Positions 15,290 through 23,017 of a DNA stretch of 28,133 bases are shown here, piece after piece. Origin of the DNA: an uncultured Campylobacter sp. (lineage in GTDB: Bacteria > Campylobacterota > Campylobacteria > Campylobacterales > Campylobacteraceae); NCBI RefSeq assembly GCF_938017615.1, contig NZ_CALIJA010000146.1:1-28133 (forward strand), read 5' to 3'. Made by a program: the position numbers and the translations under genes. The notes beneath the pieces are model-generated. The model made no database searches, had not been told where the DNA came from, and worked only from the letters and a program-made list of their open reading frames with translations. The first letter of the stretch is position 1; each line of letters starts with the position of its first letter.

Positions 15290-16404
15290 GGTTTTTAAGC
15301 CATGCCGATATGAGCTTACATTTCTTTCGTCGCCCGATAATGCAGGCTTTAAAAGAGCGCGGGCACGAGGTTTTTGCAATCGCTCCTCGCGGCGCTTATA
15401 CGCAGGATTTAGCGCGTGATTTTAATGCCGTAACTTACGATCTTGATCGAGCGAGCCTGAATCCGCTTACCGTATTTAGCAACACCAAAGCCCTTGCGCG
15501 CGAGCTAAAGAGGTTAAATTTGGACCTGCTGCAAACAGCTGCGCACAAATCAAACGTGTTCGGTACACTGGCGGCTCGCGAGGCGGGTATAAAATATGTA
15601 ATAAACTTAGTCGAGGGGCTGGGCAGCTTTTATATCGACGATGATATTAAAACAAGGCTCGTGCGAGCAGTTTTGGAGAAGCTTTATAAATTTTCATTTT
15701 CGCAGGCGGATGCTTGCGTATTTGTAAACGATGCCGATCCCGATTATATGCTATCTCGCGGGCTTATTGCGAAGCAAAAGGTCATAAGGATTAAAAGTGT
15801 AGGCGTAGATGCTGAAAGATTCAATCCCAAAATCGTTAGTGCGGCGGATCTGGGCGAGGATTTGCACGGCAAAAAGATCGTGCTGATGATAGCTCGCGCG
15901 ATGTGGCATAAGGGCGTGAGAGAATTCTACGAAGCAGCAGAAATTTTAAAAGATCGATCGGATGCAAAATTTGTCTTTGTGGGCGAGGGCTTTGCGGGCA
16001 ATAAAAGCACCGCTGATCCTACGTTTTTGCGAAGTGGTGCGGTGCATTATCTGGGTGCCAGAAATGATGTGCCAGAGCTTTTGAAGGCTAGTTACCTGCT
16101 AGCACTTCCTAGCTACAAGGAGGGCTTTCCGCGCACGGTTTTAGAGGCGATGAGCATGGCGCGAGCCTGCGTGGTAAGCGATTGCAGCGGTTGTGTCGAG
16201 GCGGTACAAGATGGCGTCAACGGTCTAATCTGCCGCACTCGCGACGCGAATGATCTTGCGCGAAAGATCGAAATTTTATTGGACGATGCTGCGCTTTGCG
16301 AAAGGCTTGGACGAAACGGGCGCGAGCTGGTGCTTGCAAATTACGACGAAAAGATCGTCACGGAAAAATATTTAGAGGTTTATAGGAAATTTATCGATGT
16401 ATAG
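15277..16404 (+). CDS. pglA: PglA, first GalNAc-transferase of the N-glycan pathway
   Basis: GT4 enzyme that adds the first GalNAc (alpha-1,3) to undecaprenyl-PP-diNAcBac at the cytoplasmic face. The sequence follows C. jejuni PglA: RIGFLSHADMSLHFFRRPI at the start, RASLNPLTVFSN, LLQTAAHKSNVFGTLAAREA, LVEGLGSFYIDDD, IKSVGVDAERFNP, LMIARAMWHKGVREFYEAA, AVHYLGARNDVPELL and LPSYKEGFPRTVLEA with Glu-x7-Glu. I choose ATG 15277 (375 residues): AAGGA at 15263-15267 has 9 bases of spacing to it, but none to the in-frame ATG at 15268. A 17-codon leader frame overlaps the start. It ends overlapping pglC by 8 bases. Confidence 0.93.
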   Translation: MARIGFLSHADMSLHFFRRPIMQALKERGHEVFAIAPRGAYTQDLARDFNAVTYDLDRASLNPLTVFSNTKALARELKRLNLDLLQTAAHKSNVFGTLAAREAGIKYVINLVEGLGSFYIDDDIKTRLVRAVLEKLYKFSFSQADACVFVNDADPDYMLSRGLIAKQKVIRIKSVGVDAERFNPKIVSAADLGEDLHGKKIVLMIARAMWHKGVREFYEAAEILKDRSDAKFVFVGEGFAGNKSTADPTFLRSGAVHYLGARNDVPELLKASYLLALPSYKEGFPRTVLEAMSMARACVVSDCSGCVEAVQDGVNGLICRTRDANDLARKIEILLDDAALCERLGRNGRELVLANYDEKIVTEKYLEVYRKFIDV

Positions 16405-17002
16405 GGGCTTTTTAAAACGCGCGCTCGATTTTACGGCGGCTTTGATTTTGATTATTTTGGTTTCGCCCGTGATGGCGCTTACGTGGTTTTTGATCCGCAA
16501 GCACATTAGCAAAAGCACGATTTTTACGCAATCTCGCCCGGGGTTTGATGAGCAAATTTTTAAAATTTACAAATTTAAAACGATGAGCGACGAGCGCGGT
16601 GCTGACGGCGAGCTTCTGCCCGACGAAGAGCGGCTCAATGATTACGGCAAAAAGATCCGCGCGCTAAGTCTGGATGAGCTGCCGCAGCTTTTCAACGTGC
16701 TAAAGGGCGATATGAGCTTCATCGGGCCGCGCCCGCTGCTGATCGAGTACCTGCCGCTTTATTCGCCGCAGCAGCGCCTTAGGCACAGCGTGCGCCCGGG
16801 CATCACGGGGCTTGCGCAGGTAAACGGTCGCAACGCGATCAGCTGGGAGAAAAAATTTGAGTTCGACACGTATTACGCGCAGAATTTAAGCTTCGCGCTC
16901 GATCTTAAGATCGCGCTTTTAACGATAAAAAAGGTGCTTGCAAAAGAGGGCGTGAATAAAGAGGGCATGGCGACGACGGAGAAATTTAATGGGCACAACT
17001 AA
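16397..17002 (+). CDS. pglC: PglC, phospho-diNAcBac transferase
   Basis: Monotopic phosphoglycosyl transferase that starts the lipid-linked glycan by moving phospho-diNAcBac from UDP to undecaprenyl phosphate. It shows the N-terminal re-entrant hydrophobic segment (LDFTAALILIILVSPVMAL), the conserved IYKFKTM, the catalytic pair Asp93-Glu94 in LSLDELPQL (same numbering as the C. concisus enzyme as I recall), SFIGPRPLL and RPGITGLAQVNGR. Length 201 is standard. ATG 16397 overlaps the pglA stop, and pglD starts 14 bases before its end, so the three are translated together. Confidence 0.94.
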   Translation: MYRGFLKRALDFTAALILIILVSPVMALTWFLIRKHISKSTIFTQSRPGFDEQIFKIYKFKTMSDERGADGELLPDEERLNDYGKKIRALSLDELPQLFNVLKGDMSFIGPRPLLIEYLPLYSPQQRLRHSVRPGITGLAQVNGRNAISWEKKFEFDTYYAQNLSFALDLKIALLTIKKVLAKEGVNKEGMATTEKFNGHN

Positions 17003-17588
17003 AATTTACGTTTACGGCGCGAGCGGACACGGGCTGGTGGTTGCGGACGTCGCGCTAGCCGCGCGCGGGGCTAAATTTAGCGAGGTCGTTTTTTTAGACG
17101 ACGCGGCAGGGCTGAAATTTAGCGAGGATCTGCCGAAATATCCCGTAATAATCGCAATCGGAGATAACAAAACTCGCGCAAAGATCCAAGAAAAGGTATC
17201 GCGCGCCGGTTTTGAGATAGCAACGCTGATTCATCAAAGCGCCATCGTTAGCCCAAGCGCCGTCATCGGCGAGGGCGCGGTCGTAATGCCCGGCGTCGTG
17301 ATAAACGCGCGAGCCAAAATCGGTCGCGGCGCGATAATCAATTCAGGCGTCGTAATCGAGCATGAGTGCGAGATCGGCGAGTTCGCGCACATTAGCCCAA
17401 ACGCGGCGCTTGCGGGCGGCGTGAAAGTGGGGGCGTTTTCGCACGTGGGCATCGGCGCTAGCGTCATTCAGAGGCTAAAGATCGGGCAGCGCTGCATCAT
17501 CGGCGCGGGCGCCGCGGTCGTGCGCGACATACCTAGCGCTTGCACGGCGGTAGGCGTGCCTGCTCGCGTGATTAAAAAAAATGGTTAA
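16989..17588 (+). CDS. pglD: PglD, UDP-N-acetylbacillosamine N-acetyltransferase
   Basis: Acetyl-CoA-dependent enzyme that acetylates the C4 amine of UDP-4-amino sugar to give UDP-diNAcBac. The N-terminal half is a Rossmann-like UDP-binding domain (YVYGASGHGLVVADV), and the C-terminal half is a left-handed beta-helix with hexapeptide repeats (VIGEGAVVMPGVVINARAKI and onwards). His125 in VVIEHECEIGEF is the catalytic His at the same number as in C. jejuni, and it is followed by VGIGASVIQ and VPARVI as in the family. The 199-residue length fits. It overlaps pglC by 14 bases. Downstream is a 116-base spacer to pglE with a TAAAAT hexamer at 17616-17621 that might serve as an internal -10 box. Confidence 0.93.
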   Translation: MGTTKIYVYGASGHGLVVADVALAARGAKFSEVVFLDDAAGLKFSEDLPKYPVIIAIGDNKTRAKIQEKVSRAGFEIATLIHQSAIVSPSAVIGEGAVVMPGVVINARAKIGRGAIINSGVVIEHECEIGEFAHISPNAALAGGVKVGAFSHVGIGASVIQRLKIGQRCIIGAGAAVVRDIPSACTAVGVPARVIKKNG

Positions 17589-17704
17589 ATTTAAAATTTA
17601 TAGCATTAAAAGTGATAAAATCCGAGCATTTAAATTTAATGCCGAAAGCTAAATTTAGCCTTGCGTCAGGCGAGGTTAAATTTAAAGATCAAGGAAGGAT
17701 AGAG

Positions 17705-18802
17705 ATGGCAAGAGTATTTTTAAGCCCGCCAAATATGGGCGGCAATGAGCTTGAGTATATAAAAAAGGTATTTGAAAGCAACTATATCGCGCCTTTGGGC
17801 GAATATGTCAATCGCTTTGAAGACGCAGTAAAGTCCTATACTGGCACGCGCGCTGCGCTGGCACTAAACGCAGGCACGGCGGCGCTTCATCTAGCGCTTC
17901 GCTGCAGCGGCGTAAAGGACGGCGACGTGGTGTTAGGATCCACGTTTACCTTCATGGCGTCGCTAAATCCGATATTTTACGAGCGCTGCGTGCCGGTGCT
18001 GATAGACAGCGACGAGAGTTGGAATTTAAGCCCGAAGCTGCTTAAAGAAGCGATCAAAAAATCGCCGAAAAAACCAAAAGTGCTCGTCGTCACGCATCTT
18101 TACGGACAGGCTGCGAAGATGGATGAGATATGCGAAATTTGCGCGAACGAAGGCATTGATGTTATCGAGGATGCCGCAGAGGCGCTGGGTGGATTTTATA
18201 AGGGTAAAGCACTTGGCGGTATCGGAAAATGCGGCGCGCTAAGCTTCAATGGCAATAAAATCATCACCACTTCTGGCGGCGGAATGCTGATCTCAAACGA
18301 TGAGGAGCTAGTGGCTAAGGCTAGATTTTTAAGCACCCAGGCGCGCGAGCCGCTGCTTCACTATGAGCACAAGGACTACGGCTACAACTACCGCTTAAGC
18401 AACGTCTTAGGCGCTATTGGCGTAGGCCAGATGGAGGTCTTGCCGCAGCGCGTAAAGAGAAAGCGCGAAATTTTTAAAATTTACGAGGATCTGTTTAGAG
18501 GCACCGACGTGGAGTTTATGCCCGAAGTCGAAGGCGGTAAGGGTAACAGATGGCTTACGACGCTTCTATTTAAGAAAAAGGATGCCCATCTAAAGGTTAT
18601 CGACGCTCTAAATAAAGCCGACATCGAATCTCGTCCGCTTTGGAAGCCGATGCATCTGCAAAGCATCTTTGCAGGCGCGCTCAGCGTCACGGACGGCACG
18701 AGCGAGGATATGTTTGAGCGCGGCATCTGCCTGCCTAGCGGCACCGATATGAGCAACGAGACGATTGAGCGCGTCGTAAAAATCGTAAAAGAAAACATCT
18801 GA
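17705..18802 (+). CDS. pglE: PglE, UDP-4-keto-6-deoxy-GlcNAc C4 aminotransferase
   Basis: PLP-dependent sugar aminotransferase of the DegT/DnrJ/EryC1 family, using glutamate to aminate the 4-keto sugar from PglF. Visible motifs are the N-terminal LSPPNMGGNELEYIKKVF, the ALNAGTAALHLAL cofactor loop, VIEDAAEALGG with the PLP-contacting Asp, and SFNGNKIITTSGGG with Lys185 as the Schiff-base residue. ATG 17705 gives 365 residues and has AAGGAAGGAT at 17691-17700; the frame is open from 17612, but that part is AT-rich spacer. It shares one base with the pglF start (TGATG). Confidence 0.93.
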   Translation: MARVFLSPPNMGGNELEYIKKVFESNYIAPLGEYVNRFEDAVKSYTGTRAALALNAGTAALHLALRCSGVKDGDVVLGSTFTFMASLNPIFYERCVPVLIDSDESWNLSPKLLKEAIKKSPKKPKVLVVTHLYGQAAKMDEICEICANEGIDVIEDAAEALGGFYKGKALGGIGKCGALSFNGNKIITTSGGGMLISNDEELVAKARFLSTQAREPLLHYEHKDYGYNYRLSNVLGAIGVGQMEVLPQRVKRKREIFKIYEDLFRGTDVEFMPEVEGGKGNRWLTTLLFKKKDAHLKVIDALNKADIESRPLWKPMHLQSIFAGALSVTDGTSEDMFERGICLPSGTDMSNETIERVVKIVKENI

Positions 18803-20607
18803 TGCTGTTAAAACCCACTAAATTTAGCCGCTTCGCGTTTTTTTTGCTGGGAGATATTTTTATCTCGATCCTCTCCGTTTATATCGCGTTTTTGCTGCGA
18901 TTTAGCGGAGACATACCGAACGAATTCTATAAAGGCGCCCTGCTTAGCGCCTCGAGTCTTACGGCGATTAAAATTTTCTACTTTTGGTTTTTGCGGATAT
19001 ATTTAGTTCCGTGGAGATTTTTCGGGCTATACGAAGCAAGAAAGCTCTTTTATGCACACGTGATGGCAGCGCTTACCTTTTTAATCCTGTTTTTTTTAGC
19101 GAGTAAGGTTTTTAACCCCTTCCCGCGCTCGGTCATCATCATCGACGCGGCGATCTCGTTTATTTTGATCAGCGGGGTTAGAATTTCAAAGCGGATGTTT
19201 CTAAGCGAGAAGAAAAACATCACGAATAACGAGCCCTGCATCGTCGTGGGCGCTACGAGCAAGACCTTTCACGTCCTAAAAGGTATGCGGCAAAAATATA
19301 TCAACTACTATCCGGTGGGCGTCGTGGATGGGCGGCCCGAGCTTGTGGGAACGTATTGCGAAAACTATGTCGTCAGGGCTAAGAGCGAAATTCCGCAGAT
19401 GATCAAAGATAGCGGCGCTAAAACCGCAATCATCGCGCTGGCGCTGTATCCGGACGAGCTAAAGGAGCTCTACGACGAGCTTTTTGCGTACGGGCTAAAG
19501 GATATCAAGCTCTTTTCGCTTTTGGAGGATGAGAGCAAAAAGATCCGCGACGTATCGATCGAGGATCTGCTCGCGCGCAAGCCCAAAGACCTCGACACCA
19601 AAGCGATTGAAAATTTTATCAAAGACAAGATCGTGCTGGTAACGGGCGCAGGCGGCACGATAGGAAGCGAAATTTGCAAGCAATGCTTGAAATTCGGAGC
19701 AAAGCGTCTTATCATGGTCGAACACAGCGAGTTTAACCTATACTCGATTAACGAAGCCACTGGCGCGGATGCGCGCAACGAGTTAAAGATGATAAACGTC
19801 GTTTATCGCCATGAGCTGGAGGAGGTTTTTGCAGAATTTCATCCCGAAGTAGTCGTGCACGCAGCGGCGTATAAGCACGTGCCGCTATGCGAGTTTAACC
19901 CGCATCTAGCGGTCAAAAATAATGTCATCGGCACAAAAAATGTAATTGATCTGTCTAAAAAATACGGCGCGAAAAAGGTCGTTTTGATCTCGACCGATAA
20001 GGCGGTTCGACCGACGAACATTATGGGCACGACGAAGCGTATCTGCGAGCTTTACGCGCTAAATTCCAACGACGCGGCAAGCGAAACGCAGATCGTCGCG
20101 GTGCGCTTCGGAAACGTGCTCGGCTCAAGCGGTAGTGTCATTCCTAAATTTAAACGCCAGATCGAAGCGAACGAGCCGCTTACCGTTACGCACCCTGAGA
20201 TTACGAGATATTTTATGCTCGTTAGCGAGGCGTGCCAGCTGGTGCTTCAAGCGGCCTCCATCGCGCGAGGCGGCGAGCTTTTCGTGCTGGATATGGGCGA
20301 GCCCGTAAAGATCGCCGATCTTGCCAAGCGAATGCTGCAGCTTGCCGGCAAGGAGGAGCTTGGCATTAAATTTGTAGGTCTGCGTCCAGGCGAGAAGCTT
20401 TACGAGGAGCTTTTGATCGACGAAAACGACAAGAGCACGAAGTATCAATCCATCTTCGTAACCCACTCCGCAAAATACGACCTGCAAGAGTTAAACTTGC
20501 AGATCGAGGAGCTTTCGGAGTGCGAGGACGCGCAGGTCGCGGATAAGCTAAAGCGTATCGTGCCCGAGTTTTCGCACCGATTAAACGATATGAAGGGCAC
20601 GGCTTGA
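18802..20607 (+). CDS. pglF: PglF, membrane UDP-GlcNAc 4,6-dehydratase
   Basis: First enzyme of UDP-diNAcBac synthesis: NAD-dependent dehydration of UDP-GlcNAc to the 4-keto-6-deoxy sugar. About four membrane segments fill the first 140 residues, then a Rossmann-like middle domain (CIVVGATSKTFHVLKGMRQ), then the catalytic short-chain dehydrogenase domain with VTGAGGTIGSE (G282 onward), HAAAYKHVPLCEFNP, and the active-site Thr398-Asp399-Lys400. The usual Tyr is replaced by Met in NIMGTTKR, as is normal in this subgroup. RYFMLVSEACQLVLQAA and GLRPGEKLYEELL are typical. Length 601 matches the family. It overlaps hisH by 4 bases (TTGA). C. jejuni has pglG after pglF; it is not here. Confidence 0.94.
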   Translation: MLLKPTKFSRFAFFLLGDIFISILSVYIAFLLRFSGDIPNEFYKGALLSASSLTAIKIFYFWFLRIYLVPWRFFGLYEARKLFYAHVMAALTFLILFFLASKVFNPFPRSVIIIDAAISFILISGVRISKRMFLSEKKNITNNEPCIVVGATSKTFHVLKGMRQKYINYYPVGVVDGRPELVGTYCENYVVRAKSEIPQMIKDSGAKTAIIALALYPDELKELYDELFAYGLKDIKLFSLLEDESKKIRDVSIEDLLARKPKDLDTKAIENFIKDKIVLVTGAGGTIGSEICKQCLKFGAKRLIMVEHSEFNLYSINEATGADARNELKMINVVYRHELEEVFAEFHPEVVVHAAAYKHVPLCEFNPHLAVKNNVIGTKNVIDLSKKYGAKKVVLISTDKAVRPTNIMGTTKRICELYALNSNDAASETQIVAVRFGNVLGSSGSVIPKFKRQIEANEPLTVTHPEITRYFMLVSEACQLVLQAASIARGGELFVLDMGEPVKIADLAKRMLQLAGKEELGIKFVGLRPGEKLYEELLIDENDKSTKYQSIFVTHSAKYDLQELNLQIEELSECEDAQVADKLKRIVPEFSHRLNDMKGTA

Positions 20608-21347
20608 TCGGCATCGTGGATTACGGCGCGGGCAATATCCAAAGCGTGATGAACGCGCTTAGCTTCTGCGGCGCTAAATTTTGCCTCGCGCGCAGCCCCG
20701 AGGAGCTTTTGAGCTGCGATAAAGCCCTGCTTCCGGGCGTGGGCGCATTCGGCGAGGCGATGGAGAGGCTTCGCGCAAACGGCATGGACGCCGCGATTAA
20801 AGAATTTGTCGCGAGCGGCAGATATTTTTTAGGCATCTGCCTTGGGATGCAGCTTCTGTTCGAGCAAAGCGAGGAATTCGGCGCGCGCAGCGGGCTTGGA
20901 ATTTTGCCCGGTCGCGTCGTGAAATTTGACAAAACGAAATTTAATATTCGGGGGGCGGAATCCAGGTCCGAAAATATGAAATTTAGAGAAAATACAAAAT
21001 TTATATCGGGCGAGACGGAATTTAATCTAGACGGGGCAGAGTCTGGCGAGCGTTGCGGACAAAATTTTGCCTGCGCCGAAAGCCTAAAGATCCCGCACGT
21101 CGGCTGGAACAGCGCGCATTTTATCAAGCGCTCGCCGATAAACGCGGGCCTGGGAGAGTTCGAGTATCTGTATTTCGTGCACTCCTACCACGTCCTTTGC
21201 GCGCGCGAGATCACGCTTGCGACCACGTTTTACGGCTATGAGTTTGCAAGCGCGATCTGGCGCGAAAACGTATTTGCCTTTCAGCCGCATCCCGAAAAAA
21301 GTCACGATGCGGGCATAAAAATCATTAAAAATTTTACGGAGCTGTGA
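20604..21347 (+). CDS. hisH: HisH, glutamine amidotransferase subunit of imidazole glycerol phosphate synthase
   Basis: Class I glutaminase that feeds ammonia to HisF in histidine synthesis. IVDYGAGNIQSV opens the protein, Cys79 sits in GICLGMQLLFEQS, and His229/Glu231 in FQPHPEKSHDAG complete the triad; IPHVGWN is the conserved middle motif. The start is TTG 20604, coupled to the pglF stop with AAGGG at 20593-20597. Its 247 residues exceed the usual ~200 because of an insertion at about 109-161. hisA follows directly but hisF does not appear in the window, so the partner must be encoded elsewhere. The position next to pgl recalls HisH-like amidotransferases of sugar pathways, but hisA as neighbour makes the histidine role more likely. 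Confidence 0.88.
   Translation: MIGIVDYGAGNIQSVMNALSFCGAKFCLARSPEELLSCDKALLPGVGAFGEAMERLRANGMDAAIKEFVASGRYFLGICLGMQLLFEQSEEFGARSGLGILPGRVVKFDKTKFNIRGAESRSENMKFRENTKFISGETEFNLDGAESGERCGQNFACAESLKIPHVGWNSAHFIKRSPINAGLGEFEYLYFVHSYHVLCAREITLATTFYGYEFASAIWRENVFAFQPHPEKSHDAGIKIIKNFTEL
20928..21086 (+). repeat. low-complexity insertion in hisH with AAATTT-type sites
   Basis: About 53 residues are added between GRVVKF and IPHVGWN. The DNA has about six RAATTY sites (mainly AAATTT), encoding Lys-Phe or Glu-Phe instead of Asn-Ser. An internal repeat is visible: FNIRGAES at 113-120 and FNLDGAES at 140-147. The style differs from the Asn-Ser insertions upstream but the site density is again high. Confidence 0.6.
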
Positions 21348-22054
21348 TGGAGATTTTCCCTGCGATCGATCTGAAACAAGGATGCGCCGTGCGCCTTAGC
21401 AAGGGCGATATGCAAAGCGCAAAAATTTATTCCAAAGACCCCTGCGAGCTAGCCAAAAAATTTGAAGATCTCGGCGCTAAGTGGCTGCATTTGGTCGATC
21501 TCGACGGCGCGTTTGCGGGCGAGGCGGTAAATTTCAAAGCGATCGAGCGGATCGTAAAAAGCACTCGCCTGCGCGTCGAAGTGGGCGGCGGCATCCGTGA
21601 TGAAGCGCGCATAAAGCAGTATTTGAACTTAGGCGTCGATAGATTTATCCTAGGTTCGTCGGCGCTTAAAAATAGAGATTTCGTAATGAGGATGGCGAAG
21701 CTTTACCGCATCGTCGTGGGCATAGACGCAAAAGAGGGGCTCGTAGCGACCGAGGGCTGGGCGGAGCTAAGCCGCGTAAAAGCGACCGATCTGGCGCGAG
21801 ACTACGCGGACGCGGGTGTTTGCGCAATCATCTGCACCGATATATCGCGCGACGGGATGCTAAGCGGCGTAAACATAGAATTTAGCCGCTCTATCGCGAA
21901 AGCTAGCGGCATCGACACTATCGCAAGCGGCGGCGTAAAGGATATGAGCGACATAATCGCGCTTAAAAACGCAGAGCTCATAGCAGGCGTTATCGTCGGC
22001 AAGGCGTATTACGAGGGCACGCTCGATCTTAAAAAGGCATTTGAAGCTCTATAA
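21347..22054 (+). CDS. hisA: HisA, ProFAR isomerase of histidine biosynthesis
   Basis: TIM-barrel isomerase converting ProFAR to PRFAR. The N terminus FPAIDLKQGCAVRLSKGD carries catalytic Asp8, VGGGIRDE is the first phosphate loop, VVGIDAKEG contains the second catalytic Asp127, and TDISRDGMLSGVN and ASGGVKDM complete the barrel. ATG 21347 (235 residues) shares one base with the hisH stop and has GGAG at 21338-21341 with five bases of spacing; the GTG at 21344 is too close to that site. HisH and HisA act on adjacent steps, so coupling makes sense. After its stop there are 78 AT-rich bases before prmA with a TAATAT at 22094-22099 that could be a -10 box. Confidence 0.93.
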   Translation: MEIFPAIDLKQGCAVRLSKGDMQSAKIYSKDPCELAKKFEDLGAKWLHLVDLDGAFAGEAVNFKAIERIVKSTRLRVEVGGGIRDEARIKQYLNLGVDRFILGSSALKNRDFVMRMAKLYRIVVGIDAKEGLVATEGWAELSRVKATDLARDYADAGVCAIICTDISRDGMLSGVNIEFSRSIAKASGIDTIASGGVKDMSDIIALKNAELIAGVIVGKAYYEGTLDLKKAFEAL

Positions 22055-22132
22055 AAACGCCCGAGCGTAAGCAAAGTTTGAACTAAATTTTAGTAATATG
22101 CAAATTTTAAAATTTAAAGGCGATGTGAGGCG

Positions 22133-23017
22133 ATGAAAGATTTTTTTTATGAGATGATCGTAAAAAGCGCGAATGCGAGCGAGCTTTTCAAGAGCTTCGC
22201 GTTCGAGCTCGGCGTTACCTGCGTCGAAGAACGCGGCGAGCGTTTCATAATCCGCGACGAAGAGGATCCGCAAAATTTAAAATTTGCGTTTGAGGAGTTT
22301 AAAAAGGCGCTCGCGCGATCTCTCAATTTAGACGCCGATCTGCAGATCGAAATTTCAAAAAAGCAAAACAAAGATTGGCTAGACGAATATAAAAAAAGCG
22401 TCGCGCCCGTGGCGGTCGGTAAATTTTACGTCCGTCCGAGCTGGTGCGAAAGATCGCAAGATTGCGCGCTAATCGATCTGCTGATCGATCCCGCTCTAGC
22501 GTTCGGTTCAGGTCATCACGAAAGCACTAATATGTGCCTGGCGCTACTTAGCGAGCTCGCTTGCGCGGGCATGAGCGCGCTTGACGTGGGCTGCGGCAGC
22601 GGAATTTTAAGTATCGCGATGAAAAAACTGGGCGCAAAGGTAAGCGCCTGCGATACCGACGAGCAGGCGGTGGCCGCTACGCAGCAAAACGCCGAGAAAA
22701 ACGGCGTGCAGATCGATAAAATTTGGCTCGGCAGCGTTTCAAGCTTGGGCGAGCAGGCGTCTAGTTTAAGCGAGCAAGGCTCAAGCGAAAGCGCGCAGCC
22801 GCAGTTTGATCTCGTCGTCGCAAATATAATCGCCGACGTGATTTTGATCCTAAGCGCAGATCTGAAAAAAGCGCTGAAACAGGGCGGCAAGCTCGTGCTG
22901 TCGGGAATTTTAGAAAAATATAAAGATAGGATCGAGCAAGCCTTTTCGGATCTAAATTTCGTGCAGATGAAAAAGCAAAACGAATGGCTTAGCTTCGTTT
23001 ATGAAAGGAAAATATGA
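22133..23017 (+). CDS. prmA: PrmA, ribosomal protein L11 methyltransferase
   Basis: SAM-dependent methyltransferase for ribosomal protein L11. The L11-binding N-terminal region is followed by IDPALAFGSGHHESTNMCL, typical of PrmA, then the SAM site LDVGCGSGILSIAM, the acidic ACDTDEQAV, and VVANIIADVIL with the family N-x-x motif. The product is 294 residues. A short insertion with two heptads of the form Ser-Ser-Leu-x-Glu-Gln-x (22738-22803) lies before the ANI motif, in a loop. ATG 22133 has only a closely spaced GAGG at 22127-22130 and an AAAGG 12 bases away, so initiation may be modest. It overlaps ftsH by four bases (ATGA). Confidence 0.9.
   Translation: MKDFFYEMIVKSANASELFKSFAFELGVTCVEERGERFIIRDEEDPQNLKFAFEEFKKALARSLNLDADLQIEISKKQNKDWLDEYKKSVAPVAVGKFYVRPSWCERSQDCALIDLLIDPALAFGSGHHESTNMCLALLSELACAGMSALDVGCGSGILSIAMKKLGAKVSACDTDEQAVAATQQNAEKNGVQIDKIWLGSVSSLGEQASSLSEQGSSESAQPQFDLVVANIIADVILILSADLKKALKQGGKLVLSGILEKYKDRIEQAFSDLNFVQMKKQNEWLSFVYERKI
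22738..22803 (+). repeat. short imperfect 21-base tandem repeat in prmA
   Basis: Two imperfect 21-base units encode SSLGEQA and SSLSEQG, followed by a partial unit (SSES). No RAATTY site lies in it, so it is a different kind of insertion from those in the glycosylation genes. It falls in a variable loop before the catalytic ANI motif. Confidence 0.6.

Noticed and set aside
17612..17704. A longer PglE N terminus.
   Set aside because: The DNA is AT-rich spacer rich in AAATTT; ATG 17705 has a strong site and matches the usual family start.
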